NCBI RefSeq assembly: GCF_001650695.1
Contig: NZ_LWQS01000036.1
Coordinates: forward strand, 1 to 64,000
Source of the DNA: Chloroflexus islandicus
GTDB taxonomy: Bacteria > Chloroflexota > Chloroflexia > Chloroflexales > Chloroflexaceae
DNA: 64,000 nucleotides
Direction of reading: 5' to 3'
This document shows positions 45,344-54,293 of the stretch, one piece after another; position 1 is the first letter of the stretch; every line of letters begins with the position of its first letter. The translations under genes were made by a program, and so were the position numbers. The notes beneath the pieces were generated by a model. That model did no database searches. It had not been told where the DNA came from and was given only the letters and a program-made list of their open reading frames with translations.

Positions 45344-46594
45344 ATGATCATCACCCCCGTTGTGACTTCACTCCGCACGCAGATCGATCTGCGCGTGCAA
45401 TGGCTAGCCGAACGCTTGACGCTGCTGTTACCCGAACTGATGGAACGCGCCCAGATCGATCTGTGGATTGTGACTGCCCGTGAATACAATGAAGACCCCG
45501 TCATCATGACGTTGCTGCCAGCGCCGGCGATGAATGCCCGTCGCCGTACGATTCTGCTCTTTGCCCGTTGCCCTGACGGCACGGTCGAGCAACTGACGCT
45601 TGATCGCTACGGCTATGGCGATCTCTACCGGCAGGCTTGGAGTCCTGACACCGAGTCACAAGATGACTGCTTAGCCCGCCTCGTCGCCGAGTATGATCCG
45701 CAGCGGATCGGGATCAATATGTCATCGACCTTTGCGTTTGCCGATGGCCTGACCTACACTGAATACCAACGTCTCTGCGCCGCCCTTGGCCCGCGCTACG
45801 CCGAACGTTGCGTCAGCGCCGAAGCGCTGGTGATCGGTTGGCTCGAACGCCGTATTCCAGCCGAATTAGCGGTCTACCCGGAATTAGTTGCGCTTGGTCA
45901 CCGGATCATCGCCACCGCATTTTCGCGCGCCGTGATCACACCCGGCGTCACCACGACCGATGATGTCGTGTGGTGGCTGCGCCAAACCATGCACGAGGCC
46001 GGTGTGCAGGCTTGGTTCCAACCAACCGTCAGTATTCAAGCCCACGGTATGCCATTTGACGTCCCGCCAACCCGCAACCGGATCTGGCCCGGCGATTTGC
46101 TCCATTGTGATGTTGGCTTTTGCCACCTTGGCCTCTGTACCGACCAACAGCAGCATGCGTATGTGGTAGCGCGCAATGAAACCGCGCCACCGGCGGGACT
46201 TGTCGCCGCGTTAGCTCAAGCGAATCGGCTGCAAGATATCCTGTTAGACGAGATGCGGGTTGGGCGCACCGGCAATCAGGTGTTAGCAGCAACCCGTGCG
46301 CGCGCGCTGGCCGAAGGGTTGCAACCTTCGATCTATTCGCATCCGCTTGGCTACCATGGCCATGCTGCCGGGCCAACGATTGGATTGTGGGATCACCAAG
46401 AAGGGGTGCCCGGCGCCGGCGATTACCCGCTGTACGACGAGACTGTTTACTCCATCGAGTTGAATAATGTGGCGCTCGTACCCGAATGGGGCAATCAACC
46501 GGTACGCATTGCCCTCGAAGAAGATGCTGCGCTGACCGGGGGCGCTATGGTATGGTTGCATGGCCGGCAAACCCAATTGCACGTGATCGAATAA
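45344..46594 (+). CDS. M24-family metallopeptidase (Xaa-Pro aminopeptidase-like)
   Basis: 416 residues. Residues about 1-170 are a creatinase-like N-terminal domain. The C-terminal pita-bread domain has the metal ligands Asp (LLHCDVG), Asp (GLCTDQQQ), His (GYHGHAAGPTIG), Glu (YSIELNN) and Glu (IALEEDA). Hydrolyses X-Pro peptides or related amides. An in-frame GTG at 45323 is the alternative start. Follows the hybrid kinase by 62 bases. Confidence 0.88.
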   Translation: MIITPVVTSLRTQIDLRVQWLAERLTLLLPELMERAQIDLWIVTAREYNEDPVIMTLLPAPAMNARRRTILLFARCPDGTVEQLTLDRYGYGDLYRQAWSPDTESQDDCLARLVAEYDPQRIGINMSSTFAFADGLTYTEYQRLCAALGPRYAERCVSAEALVIGWLERRIPAELAVYPELVALGHRIIATAFSRAVITPGVTTTDDVVWWLRQTMHEAGVQAWFQPTVSIQAHGMPFDVPPTRNRIWPGDLLHCDVGFCHLGLCTDQQQHAYVVARNETAPPAGLVAALAQANRLQDILLDEMRVGRTGNQVLAATRARALAEGLQPSIYSHPLGYHGHAAGPTIGLWDHQEGVPGAGDYPLYDETVYSIELNNVALVPEWGNQPVRIALEEDAALTGGAMVWLHGRQTQLHVIE

Positions 46595-46678
46595 CGAAGG
46601 GTTCAGAGCAGGCATTGCTATAACGGCGGTTCTCTTCTCTTTATCCGCTATCCCTTGATCAGCGATGAAGGAGGTCGC

Positions 46679-48031
46679 ATGACTTCGGTGGCCGTGCCCG
46701 AAACCGATACCCGCCGCGCGATTATGACCGTGTTGTTCGTGGGCGTCTTTATGTCGGCGCTCGACTCGGCAATCATTGGCCCAATCGTGCCGGCGTTGCG
46801 GGCAGCATTTGCGATTGACAACACCCAAGTGGTGTTGGTTTCAATTATCTTTACCCTCTGTTCGCTGAGCAGCACAACATTAATGGCCAGTCTCAGCGAT
46901 CGCTACGGACGTCGCAATGTCTACCTGCTGAATGTCTTTGGCTTTGCCATTGGCTCGTTGATGATCGCGCTGGCATCCGATCTGACGATGGTGTTGCTGG
47001 GGCGCGCCGTGCAAGGCGTCTGCGCCGGCGGCATTACCCCGACCGCCAGCGCCGTGATCGGCGATGTGTTGCCCTCGGCGGAACGGGCGAAGGCGCTAGG
47101 CTTGATTGGAGCGACTTCGGGGATGGCCTTTCTGGTTGGGCCGGTGATGGCTTCATTGATACTGGCTGTCGCCGATTGGCACTGGATCTTTTTACTCAAT
47201 TTGCCGGTCGCCGCGGTAGTCATTTTCCTCGGATGGCGCGCCTTGCCCCGCTCGACTGCCCAGCATGAAGCGGCCAATGGCGCATTCGACTGGCAAGGGC
47301 TGGTGCTGTTGGTGCTGATTTTGGTCAGCACCACGCTCGGCATTAACCAATTGCTTGATCGCATCTTTGGGGTTACCATCTGGCCGTGGCTCTTCCTGTT
47401 GGTGGCGGTACTGACCCCCGTGCTGGCATGGCGCGAAACGCGCGCGCCGGCGCCCCTGCTGCCGCCGCGACTCTTTACCAACCGCCAATTGCAAGTCGTC
47501 TATCTGCTCGCCGTCGGTTCCGGCATTTCGATGGGCAGCATTATCTTCATTACCTCAGTCGCGGTAAACTTTGGCGTGCCAATCAGTCAAGCCGGCTTTT
47601 TCCTGCTGCCGCTGGTCTTCCTTGCCTCGGTGACATCAGTATTCGCCGGACGGTGGTTGCCACGGATCGGCGGACGGATGACAATGGTGATCGGCTATAG
47701 CCAATTGACGGTCGGCACGGCCCTGCTAGGCCTGCCGCAAGCGCCGTTCTGGCTGTTTGTGGTCGCTACCCTGATTATGGGCAGCGGCTTAGGAGTGGTG
47801 GTCGGCGGTGCGTTACGCGCCTTGGTGCTCGAAGAGGTGGCCGCCACCGACCGCGGCGTGGCCCAGAGCGTGATTAACATCACGATTAGCATCGGCACCC
47901 TGATCGCCGTGGCGCTGATGGCCAGTATCGCTGATAGCTTCGATTTCGCGACCGCCTACCTCGTCTGCGCCGGCGCAATGGCGCTGATGACCGTGATTAG
48001 TCTCGGCCTCCGTCGCCAATACAGCAAGTAA
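46679..48031 (+). CDS. MFS transporter (DHA2-like drug:proton antiporter type)
   Basis: 450 residues and 12-14 membrane segments. MFS motif SDRYGRRNVYLL between segments 2 and 3 (about 66-77), motif VFMSALDSAIIGPIVPAL in the first segment, and a segment-5 motif LGLIGATSGMAFLVGPVMASLIL typical of the multidrug antiporters. Exports drugs or metabolites with protons. ATG 46679 follows GAAGGAGGTCGC. Confidence 0.92.
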   Translation: MTSVAVPETDTRRAIMTVLFVGVFMSALDSAIIGPIVPALRAAFAIDNTQVVLVSIIFTLCSLSSTTLMASLSDRYGRRNVYLLNVFGFAIGSLMIALASDLTMVLLGRAVQGVCAGGITPTASAVIGDVLPSAERAKALGLIGATSGMAFLVGPVMASLILAVADWHWIFLLNLPVAAVVIFLGWRALPRSTAQHEAANGAFDWQGLVLLVLILVSTTLGINQLLDRIFGVTIWPWLFLLVAVLTPVLAWRETRAPAPLLPPRLFTNRQLQVVYLLAVGSGISMGSIIFITSVAVNFGVPISQAGFFLLPLVFLASVTSVFAGRWLPRIGGRMTMVIGYSQLTVGTALLGLPQAPFWLFVVATLIMGSGLGVVVGGALRALVLEEVAATDRGVAQSVINITISIGTLIAVALMASIADSFDFATAYLVCAGAMALMTVISLGLRRQYSK

Positions 48032-48050
48032 ACGCAGTGGCGTGAATGTG

Positions 48051-48089
48051 CTATCCTATCCGGCAGTGGCATCAAGCCGGATAGGATAG
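48051..48089 (+). promoter_or_regulatory. Inverted repeat enclosing the glycosyltransferase ribosome site
   Basis: CTATCCTATCCGGC (48051-48064) pairs perfectly with GCCGGATAGGATAG (48076-48089), 11-base loop. The only purine-rich ribosome-binding candidate for the next gene (AGGATAGG, 48083-48090) is in the right arm, so the hairpin could hide it; it could also terminate the MFS transcript. Confidence 0.55.
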
Positions 48090-48098
48090 GTATTGGCT

Positions 48099-49244
48099 AT
48101 GCGGGTCGCTCTGGTACACGATTATCTGAACCAATACGGCGGCGCCGAGCGCGTGCTCGAAGCGCTGCACGCGCTCTTCCCGGCAGCGCCGGTCTATACG
48201 TCGATCTTTGATCCGGCAGCTATGCCGGTTGCTTACCAACAATGGGATATTCGCACTTCGTTTATGCAGCGCTTGCCGGCATGGCGCACCCAGTTTCGCC
48301 GCTATGTGCCGCTGTATCCCGCCGCTTTCGAGCAGTTTGATCTGCGCGACTATGATCTGATTATCAGCAGTTCGAGCGCCTTCGCCAAAGGGATCATCCC
48401 CCGGCCGGGAGCGTTGCATATATGCTATTGCCACACTCCTATGCGCTTTGCATGGCGCACCGGCGATTATGTCGCTCGCGAACAGATTAGCGGCCTTCAA
48501 GCGCGCTTGTTGCCGTTTCTGCTCAACTATTTGCGCATGTGGGACACAACCAGCGCCAATCGGGTTGATCTCTTTATCGCCAATTCGCGCGAGGTCGCCG
48601 GACGGATTGCCCGCTACTACCGCCGACCGGCGATGGTGATTCCGCCGCCGGTCGATCTGCCGCCCTACCAGCCACGCCAACCCGAAGGCTTTTACCTCGC
48701 CGGTGGCCGGCTCATCCCTTACAAGCGGTTGGAATTGGCAATCGAAGCTTTCAACCATCTGCGCCTGCCACTCAAGATTTTTGGTGATGGCCGTGATCGA
48801 GCGCGGCTCGAACGGATGGCCGGCCCCAACATCGAGTTCTTGGGGTGGGTGGATGAAGCGACCCGGCTCGACCTGTTCGCCCGCTGCCGCGCCTTTATCT
48901 TCCCCGGCGAAGAAGATTTTGGCATTACTCCGCTGGAAGTACTGGCCGTTGGCCGGCCCGTCATTGCTTTCGCTGCCGGTGGCGCGCTCGAGACGCTGAT
49001 CGAAGGCGTGACCGGACGCTTCTTCTATCAGCCGTCCGCCGCTGCATTAGCCGCCGCTGTCGCCCTATCGCGCACCGATCCGGTCGACTCGCTCGCGCTG
49101 CGCCGCCACGCCGAACAGTTTAGTCGCGAGCGTTTCCTCACTGCGATGCGCTCTTTCATCGATGAGGCAGTGGCGGCCCACCACGCCGGACGCCTGCTTG
49201 AGTTTGAGCAGAGTCTGTATCGCCAAACCGTAGCGGCGATGTGA
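48099..49244 (+). CDS. Glycosyltransferase (GT-B, family 1/4-like)
   Basis: 381 residues: RVALVHDYLNQYGGAERVLEAL (acceptor domain loop), central FAWRTGDYVAREQISG, and C-terminal nucleotide-sugar domain GRLIPYKRLELAIEAFN, ARCRAFIFPGEEDFGITPLEVLAVGRPVIAF with E-x7-E. Likely makes a surface polysaccharide, given the Wzz-like and CpsD-like genes downstream. ATG 48099 used; TTG two codons earlier is also in frame. Confidence 0.92.
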   Translation: MRVALVHDYLNQYGGAERVLEALHALFPAAPVYTSIFDPAAMPVAYQQWDIRTSFMQRLPAWRTQFRRYVPLYPAAFEQFDLRDYDLIISSSSAFAKGIIPRPGALHICYCHTPMRFAWRTGDYVAREQISGLQARLLPFLLNYLRMWDTTSANRVDLFIANSREVAGRIARYYRRPAMVIPPPVDLPPYQPRQPEGFYLAGGRLIPYKRLELAIEAFNHLRLPLKIFGDGRDRARLERMAGPNIEFLGWVDEATRLDLFARCRAFIFPGEEDFGITPLEVLAVGRPVIAFAAGGALETLIEGVTGRFFYQPSAAALAAAVALSRTDPVDSLALRRHAEQFSRERFLTAMRSFIDEAVAAHHAGRLLEFEQSLYRQTVAAM

Positions 49245-49355
49245 CAAGCAACGCAGCGGCCTAAAGTGTAGTAAGATGTGCAAAGAACGGAGACGTTGCC
49301 CGACAACCTCTCGGCGTTCCTCTGAAATCTCGTGCGAGGCGCTCCTAGCGACACT

Positions 49356-49988
49356 ATGGAACTGATCACTCTCATTCGTATCGCTCGCCGGTTTTGGCTG
49401 CTCATCCTGCTGCCGGCACTGATTGCCGGCGGGTTAAGTCTCTGGTTCGATCTCCAACAACCGCCGCGCTACGCTGCCACCGCGCGTCTGCTGATCACCT
49501 ATCCGGTTATCGGGGCCGAAGATACAATCGAAAATTGGCAAATGACCGAGTTTTTGATCGACGATCTGCCACAGGTGTTAAGCAGCGCGGCTTTCGCCGC
49601 CAAGGTAGAGCCGCTGCTCGCGGCCCGCAACATCACCCTCAGCACCGCCGACATTCAGCAGGGCCTGCGGATGACGCCGCTCCACCGCGCCGTTGATCTG
49701 CGGGGTGAAGCATCATCGCCAGCCGCAGCGCAGGCACTGGCGGAAGCGGCCATTACCGTGTTGCAGACTGATGGCCTCGCCTTCTGGGGCCGGGCCGGTA
49801 CCCGCCTCAACGTCGTGGTGCTCGATGGGGTTGGCGATCCGCAGCCGATCGGGTCACGGCGCGCAATCGTGTTCGATGCCGCCCTCCGCGCTGCGTTGGG
49901 CTTGGTTGCCGGGTTTGCGCTCGCGGTTGTCGCCGCTGTGCTGCGCCCAGTTAAAGGGGAACGTTTATGGAAATCCGCGACTATGTGA
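49356..49988 (+). CDS. Wzz-like polysaccharide chain-length protein (first copy)
   Basis: 210 residues. N-terminal membrane segment (about 14-32, FWLLILLPALIAGGLSLWF), an extracytoplasmic domain with the Wzz-type YAATARLLITYP strand, and a C-terminal membrane segment (about 180-200). Polysaccharide co-polymerases regulate chain length. The next gene overlaps its end by 22 bases. Confidence 0.8.
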   Translation: MELITLIRIARRFWLLILLPALIAGGLSLWFDLQQPPRYAATARLLITYPVIGAEDTIENWQMTEFLIDDLPQVLSSAAFAAKVEPLLAARNITLSTADIQQGLRMTPLHRAVDLRGEASSPAAAQALAEAAITVLQTDGLAFWGRAGTRLNVVVLDGVGDPQPIGSRRAIVFDAALRAALGLVAGFALAVVAAVLRPVKGERLWKSATM

Positions 49989-50620
49989 ATGTGCTGTTCA
50001 AGCGCTGGTGGGTAATTGCCCTCACCGCCATCGCGGCGGTGGTTGGCGCTTATGCGATCAGCAAGTTGCTGCCGCAAACCTTCCGCTCGCAGGCGGTCTA
50101 TCTGGCGCTGGCGAATCAAGCCGACAACGGCCTCAACATTGTGCTGCGCAACTCGATGAACAGCTACCGCGAGCTGGTGATGCAACCGAGCGTGCTTGAC
50201 CAGATCAGCCAGCAAATTGGCCTCGACATTAGCGGCGAACGCTTAATGCGCGATGTCAATATTCAACCGCGCCCCGACGAACAGAAGATTGTGATCGAGG
50301 TTGATCTGCCCCGCCTCGATCAATCGCAGGCGCTCGCCGACGCCGTCGGTGAGCGCATTGTCGCCGAAGTCAACCGCATCAACGCCACCCTTGAAGGCAC
50401 CGCCCGCATCAACGTGACCCGCATCCAGCCCGCCCGGCTGGTCGAGATCCGGCCCAATACCCGAATCAACATGCTGGCCGGCGCGATCCTTGGGTTGGTG
50501 GTCGGCGTCCTGCTGGCGTTTGTGCTCGAATACCTCGACGACACGCTCAAAACGCCAGAGGATGTGGAACGCTTTGTCGGCCTGCCGACCCTAGGGGCAA
50601 TACCGCTAGCCGAGAAGTGA
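49967..50620 (+). CDS. Wzz-like polysaccharide chain-length protein (second copy)
   Basis: 217 residues: MEIRDYVNVLFKRWWVIALTAIAAVVGAYAISKLLPQTF at the start (membrane segment about 15-33), a periplasmic-type domain and second membrane segment (about 168-188, NMLAGAILGLVVGVLLAFVLEYLDDTLKTPEDVE), a classical Wzz/BY-kinase-modulator end. It precedes a CpsD-like ATPase, so the two may act as a split tyrosine-kinase pair. Confidence 0.9.
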   Translation: MEIRDYVNVLFKRWWVIALTAIAAVVGAYAISKLLPQTFRSQAVYLALANQADNGLNIVLRNSMNSYRELVMQPSVLDQISQQIGLDISGERLMRDVNIQPRPDEQKIVIEVDLPRLDQSQALADAVGERIVAEVNRINATLEGTARINVTRIQPARLVEIRPNTRINMLAGAILGLVVGVLLAFVLEYLDDTLKTPEDVERFVGLPTLGAIPLAEK

Positions 50621-50715
50621 GTTTATGTTTGGATGAAGGGCGGTCGCGCTACTGCTGCACCGCCCACCGCTTCGCGCCTTCGCGTATATTGTAAAGACAG
50701 GCAGGAGTGATGCTC

Positions 50716-51354
50716 GTGACATCTTCGCCCGAGCAGGTGCTGATCACGCTGCGCGAACCGGCCTCCGCCGCCGCCGAAGCGTATCGCACGCTGCGCACCA
50801 ATATTCTCTTTTCGAGTCTCGATAAGCCGATCCATACCTTACTGCTGACCGCTGCCGAGCCCACGCCGGAAAAGAGCCTGACCGCCGCGAATCTGGCCGT
50901 CACTATGGCCCAAGCCGAACAGCGGGTCTTGCTGGTTGATTGCGATCTCCGCCAACCGGCCCTGCACACCATCTTCGGCATCTCGAATGAGCAAGGTCTC
51001 ACCAGTTCGATTCTCGATCAAGACGCACCGCTCGCCATCCAACCGACCGACGTACCGGGATTGAGCTTGCTACCTAGCGGGCCGCTGCCTCCCCGTCCCG
51101 CCGACCTGCTCGGCTCGCGCCGCATGGAAGGGCTACTGGCCCGCCTACGCCAAACCGCCGACATCGTGATCTTCGACACGCCGCCGGTGCAAAGCTACAC
51201 CGACGCTCTCGTGCTATCGACCCGCGTCGATGGCGTTTTGCTGGTCGTGCAAGCTGGCCGCTCGCGTCGCGACCGGGTGCGTGAAGCGCGCCAAAAGCTC
51301 GAAAAGGTCAAAGCCAACCTGCTCGGCGTCGTCCTCAGCAACGCGCGCACGTAG
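50716..51354 (+). CDS. CpsD/CapB-like ATPase with degenerate P-loop
   Basis: 212 residues. Bacterial tyrosine-kinase-type fold: EAYRTLRTNILFSS, Walker A' LLVDCDLRQPALH, Walker B VIFDTPPV. The Walker A stretch reads AEPTPEKSLTAANLA where the family has PGEGKS/T: Lys and Ser remain but both P-loop glycines are gone. The Tyr-rich C-terminal tail of kinases is absent (ends SNART). It may bind nucleotide weakly or act as a regulatory partner. Start is GTG 50716, eight bases after AGGAG; ATG 50710 leaves two bases. Confidence 0.85.
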   Translation: MTSSPEQVLITLREPASAAAEAYRTLRTNILFSSLDKPIHTLLLTAAEPTPEKSLTAANLAVTMAQAEQRVLLVDCDLRQPALHTIFGISNEQGLTSSILDQDAPLAIQPTDVPGLSLLPSGPLPPRPADLLGSRRMEGLLARLRQTADIVIFDTPPVQSYTDALVLSTRVDGVLLVVQAGRSRRDRVREARQKLEKVKANLLGVVLSNART

Positions 51355-51805
51355 AAGGGGCATCGCGTTGCTCTGCCCCGCGCGGCGAAGCAATCCCCCG
51401 CGATCACGGAACCAGCCTGCTCAGGCATCCATTTCGCTAAAGTAGGAGATTGCTTCGGTCGGGCGGCCCCTAGCTATGCTGGGGCCGCCGCTCCCTCGCA
51501 ATGACAGACCGGCAGCCGCCGCTCCCCTTTGGTCAGGGCACGCTCCGCTCCCTTCTGTCATTGCGAGCCGCCGGAGGCGGCGAAGCAATCTCCTCCTTCA
51601 GCGGAAGCCACCCGCACAGGCATCCTTCCCGCCAAAGCGGGAGATTGCTTCGGGGGCTGCGCCCCCTCGCAATGACAGACCGGCAGCCGCCGCTCCCCCT
51701 TGGTCAGGGCAAGCCGCCGCTCCCCCTTGGTCATTGCGAGCCGCGCGTAGGGGCATAGCGTTGCTATGCCCCCGCGCGGCGAAGCAATCCCCCCCGATCA
51801 CGGAA
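51355..51805. repeat. Mosaic repeat island (family A)
   Basis: No gene. Family A pairs run from about 51383 to 51512 and 51557 to 51681, a further unit is split by a GTAGGGGCATAGCG/GCTATGCCCC hairpin (51748-51773), and short CCGGCAGCCGCCGCTCCCC units are repeated. The rest up to 51956 shows nothing recognisable. Confidence 0.85.
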
Positions 51806-51956
51806 TCAGACCACTCCGGTATAATGCTTATTAACACAACCGATCGCTTCGAGGGCAGGCACGCAGCGCCTCCGCGTCTTACCTCTCGTAACGACACAAG
51901 GCTAGGCAAACTTCACATTAGTGCGGATCCACAAGCACACACTGGGTAGGGACGCT

Positions 51957-52643
51957 ATGCAACCGACCATCCTCGTCGTCGATGACGAAGCCAGCATTCG
52001 CAACGTTGCCAAAGCCTATCTCGAACACGCCGGCTACCGCGTCTTGTGCGCCACCACCGGCCCCGAAGGCTTGCAAATGGCGCTGGAAGATCAACCTGAT
52101 CTGATCATTCTCGACTTAATGCTGCCCGGCATGGACGGGATGGAGATCGCTGCCCGCCTGCGCGAACATTCCGACGTCTTCATCCTGATGCTCACCGCGC
52201 GCAGCGACGAGATGGATCGCGTCGCCGGCCTGCGCGTCGGCGCCGACGACTATTTGACCAAACCGTTTAGCCCACGCGAACTAGTCGCCCGCGTCGAAGC
52301 CATCTTGCGCCGGCGGCGCGGCAAACCGGCCAAGAGTTCGATCATGCGCTTCACCCATGTCGAAATCGACCCCGATACCCGCGAAGCGCGCGCCGCCGGC
52401 CAACTGCTCGAACTCACCCCCACCGAATTCGATCTGTTGCTAGCCCTCGCCCGCAACCACAACCGCGTCCTCAGTCGCGAAGACCTGATCGAGAAGGTGT
52501 GGGGAGCCGATTTCTACGGCACCGACCGCGTCGTCGATGTCTACGTCAGCCAAGTCCGGCGCAAAATCGAAGCCCTCACCGGTGAAAACCTTATCCGCAC
52601 CGCCCGCGGCGTCGGCTACCGCTTCGTCGATACACCGGCATAG
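51957..52643 (+). CDS. OmpR/PhoB-family response regulator
   Basis: 228 residues: receiver domain with acidic pocket VDDEA, phosphoacceptor Asp in IILDLMLPGMDG (about residue 52), Thr in MLTARSDE, Lys in DYLTKPFSP; then a winged-helix DNA-binding domain (LLELTPTEFDLLLALARN...RTARGVGYRFVDTPA). Paired with the histidine kinase directly downstream. ATG 51957 chosen from the family N-terminus; ribosome site weak. Confidence 0.94.
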   Translation: MQPTILVVDDEASIRNVAKAYLEHAGYRVLCATTGPEGLQMALEDQPDLIILDLMLPGMDGMEIAARLREHSDVFILMLTARSDEMDRVAGLRVGADDYLTKPFSPRELVARVEAILRRRRGKPAKSSIMRFTHVEIDPDTREARAAGQLLELTPTEFDLLLALARNHNRVLSREDLIEKVWGADFYGTDRVVDVYVSQVRRKIEALTGENLIRTARGVGYRFVDTPA

Positions 52644-52696
52644 CGGCCAAGCCATACCTATAGGAGCTGCACAGCAATGCGGCTTTCCGAATCTTG

Positions 52697-53767
52697 GTGA
52701 TACAACGTATGATCCACTTCTGGCGACAACTCCGCTGGCAAATCATCGGCGCCCAAATGCTGGTCGTCATTGTTGGCGTGGTCGCGCTCAGCCTCACCGC
52801 CAACGCCCTACTCGAACAGACGGTCTCTCCCGATCAACTTGCCACTGTACGCGCTGCCGTTATTCAAGCGCTCACGGTTGCCGCGATCGCCGCCACCATC
52901 GCCGGCCTCACCACCAGCATCTTGCTGGTGCAGGTCATCTTACGCTCGCTGCGCAGCATCGCCCGCAGCAGCCAGCGCATCGCCGCCGGACGCTACGACG
53001 AGCGCGTACACGTGCCGGCCAGCGACGAACTGCGCGCCGTCGCCGAGAGCTTCAACCAGATGGCCGAAGCCCTCGAACAGATCGAACAGCGCCGCGTCGC
53101 CATGATCGGCAACGTTGCTCACGAATTGCGCACACCGCTGGCCGGTATCGAAGGCTACCTCGAAGGCTTAATCGACGGCGTATTGCCCAGCGCCCCCGAA
53201 ACCTTCATCGACATGCAACACGAAGTACGCCGCCTACGCCGGCTGGTTGACGACCTGCAAATCCTCTCGCGAGTCGAAGCCGGTCAAATCTCATTGAATT
53301 TCACCACCTTCGACATCAACGACGTCATCCGCCGCGTCGTCGCCCAACTCCAACCGCAAGTGCTCGACGGCTGCCTGCAAGTCGTCTGCGAACGCGCCAA
53401 CCAGCCGCTGCTCACCCGCGCCGATCCCGATCGCGTCGCCCAAATTCTGCTCAACCTGATCGGCAATGCCGTGCGTTACACCCCCGAAGGCGGCTGCATT
53501 ACCGTCCGTTCGGCGCTGGTTGACGAGCAAGTGCAAGTTGTGGTGGAAGACACCGGCATCGGCATCGCCCCCGAACACCTGCCCTACATCTTCGAGCGCT
53601 TCTACCGCGCCGACCCCTCGCGCTCACGGGCCAGCGGCGGCAGCGGCATCGGCCTCACCATCGCCCGCCACTTAGCTTGGGCCATGGGTGGCGACATCAC
53701 TGCGTACAGCGCCGGCCTCGGCAAAGGCAGCACCTTTACCCTCACCCTGCCCCGTGGGACGGTGTAA
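52697..53767 (+). CDS. Membrane-bound sensor histidine kinase
   Basis: 356 residues. Two membrane segments (about 12-32 and 52-75), with an extracytoplasmic gap of only about 20 residues, then HAMP (SLRSIARSSQRIAAGRYDERV), HisKA NVAHELRTPLAGIEGYLEGL, and ATPase boxes NLIGNAVRYTP, DTGIGIAPEHL, GSGIGLTIA. The short outer loop suggests sensing in or near the membrane. Start uncertain: GTG 52697 is used (TTG 52694 and ATG 52709 are alternatives). A seven-codon frame with its own AGGAGC (52677-52700) overlaps this start. Confidence 0.92.
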   Translation: MIQRMIHFWRQLRWQIIGAQMLVVIVGVVALSLTANALLEQTVSPDQLATVRAAVIQALTVAAIAATIAGLTTSILLVQVILRSLRSIARSSQRIAAGRYDERVHVPASDELRAVAESFNQMAEALEQIEQRRVAMIGNVAHELRTPLAGIEGYLEGLIDGVLPSAPETFIDMQHEVRRLRRLVDDLQILSRVEAGQISLNFTTFDINDVIRRVVAQLQPQVLDGCLQVVCERANQPLLTRADPDRVAQILLNLIGNAVRYTPEGGCITVRSALVDEQVQVVVEDTGIGIAPEHLPYIFERFYRADPSRSRASGGSGIGLTIARHLAWAMGGDITAYSAGLGKGSTFTLTLPRGTV

Positions 53768-53779
53768 GCCGGATCACCT

Positions 53780-54290
53780 CTCCCAGCGGGGGAGCGGAGA
53801 GCCATCGCCACGCCGCAAAGCGAGCCAAGGCGCAGAGATTCTTAACGCAAAGACGCAGTAGAGCCGGACGGCTGTCCGGCTCCGCAGAGCACGCAAAGAT
53901 GGTTGGGGATGGTGATGTTCCTCCGCGTCCTCCGCGTCCTCCGCGTCCCCTGCGGTAACATTTCACTTCCCTCCAGCGGGGGGAAGTCGTCTTGCCCCTC
54001 CCCCGCTGGGGGAGGGGTTGGGGGTGAGGGCCATCAGCCCGCGCAGCGGGCTTCGTAACCCTAGCCCGGCCCTTTAGGGCCGGGTTTCGGACAGAAGTTC
54101 TTTCCGCCTTTGAAGTCAGGTAGGAAAGAAGGCCGGGAGGTGAGGGCCAACTCAACGCCGCAAAGCGAGCCAAGGCGCAGAGACGTTGAACGCAAAGGTG
54201 CAAAGAACGCTAAGATCGCAAAGTTGCTTGGGGATGGCGATCATCCCCCGCGTCCTCTGCGCCCCCTGCGGTAAACCTTCAACCAGCCCG
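53780..54290. repeat. Mosaic repeat island (families D, E, B)
   Basis: No gene. Family D (CGCAAAGCGAGCCAAGGCGC) twice (about 53814 and 54161) with following TTGGGGATGG tracts, family E palindrome at 53858-53883, and a family B composite at about 53990-54100. Confidence 0.85.
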
Positions 54291-54293
54291 CCG

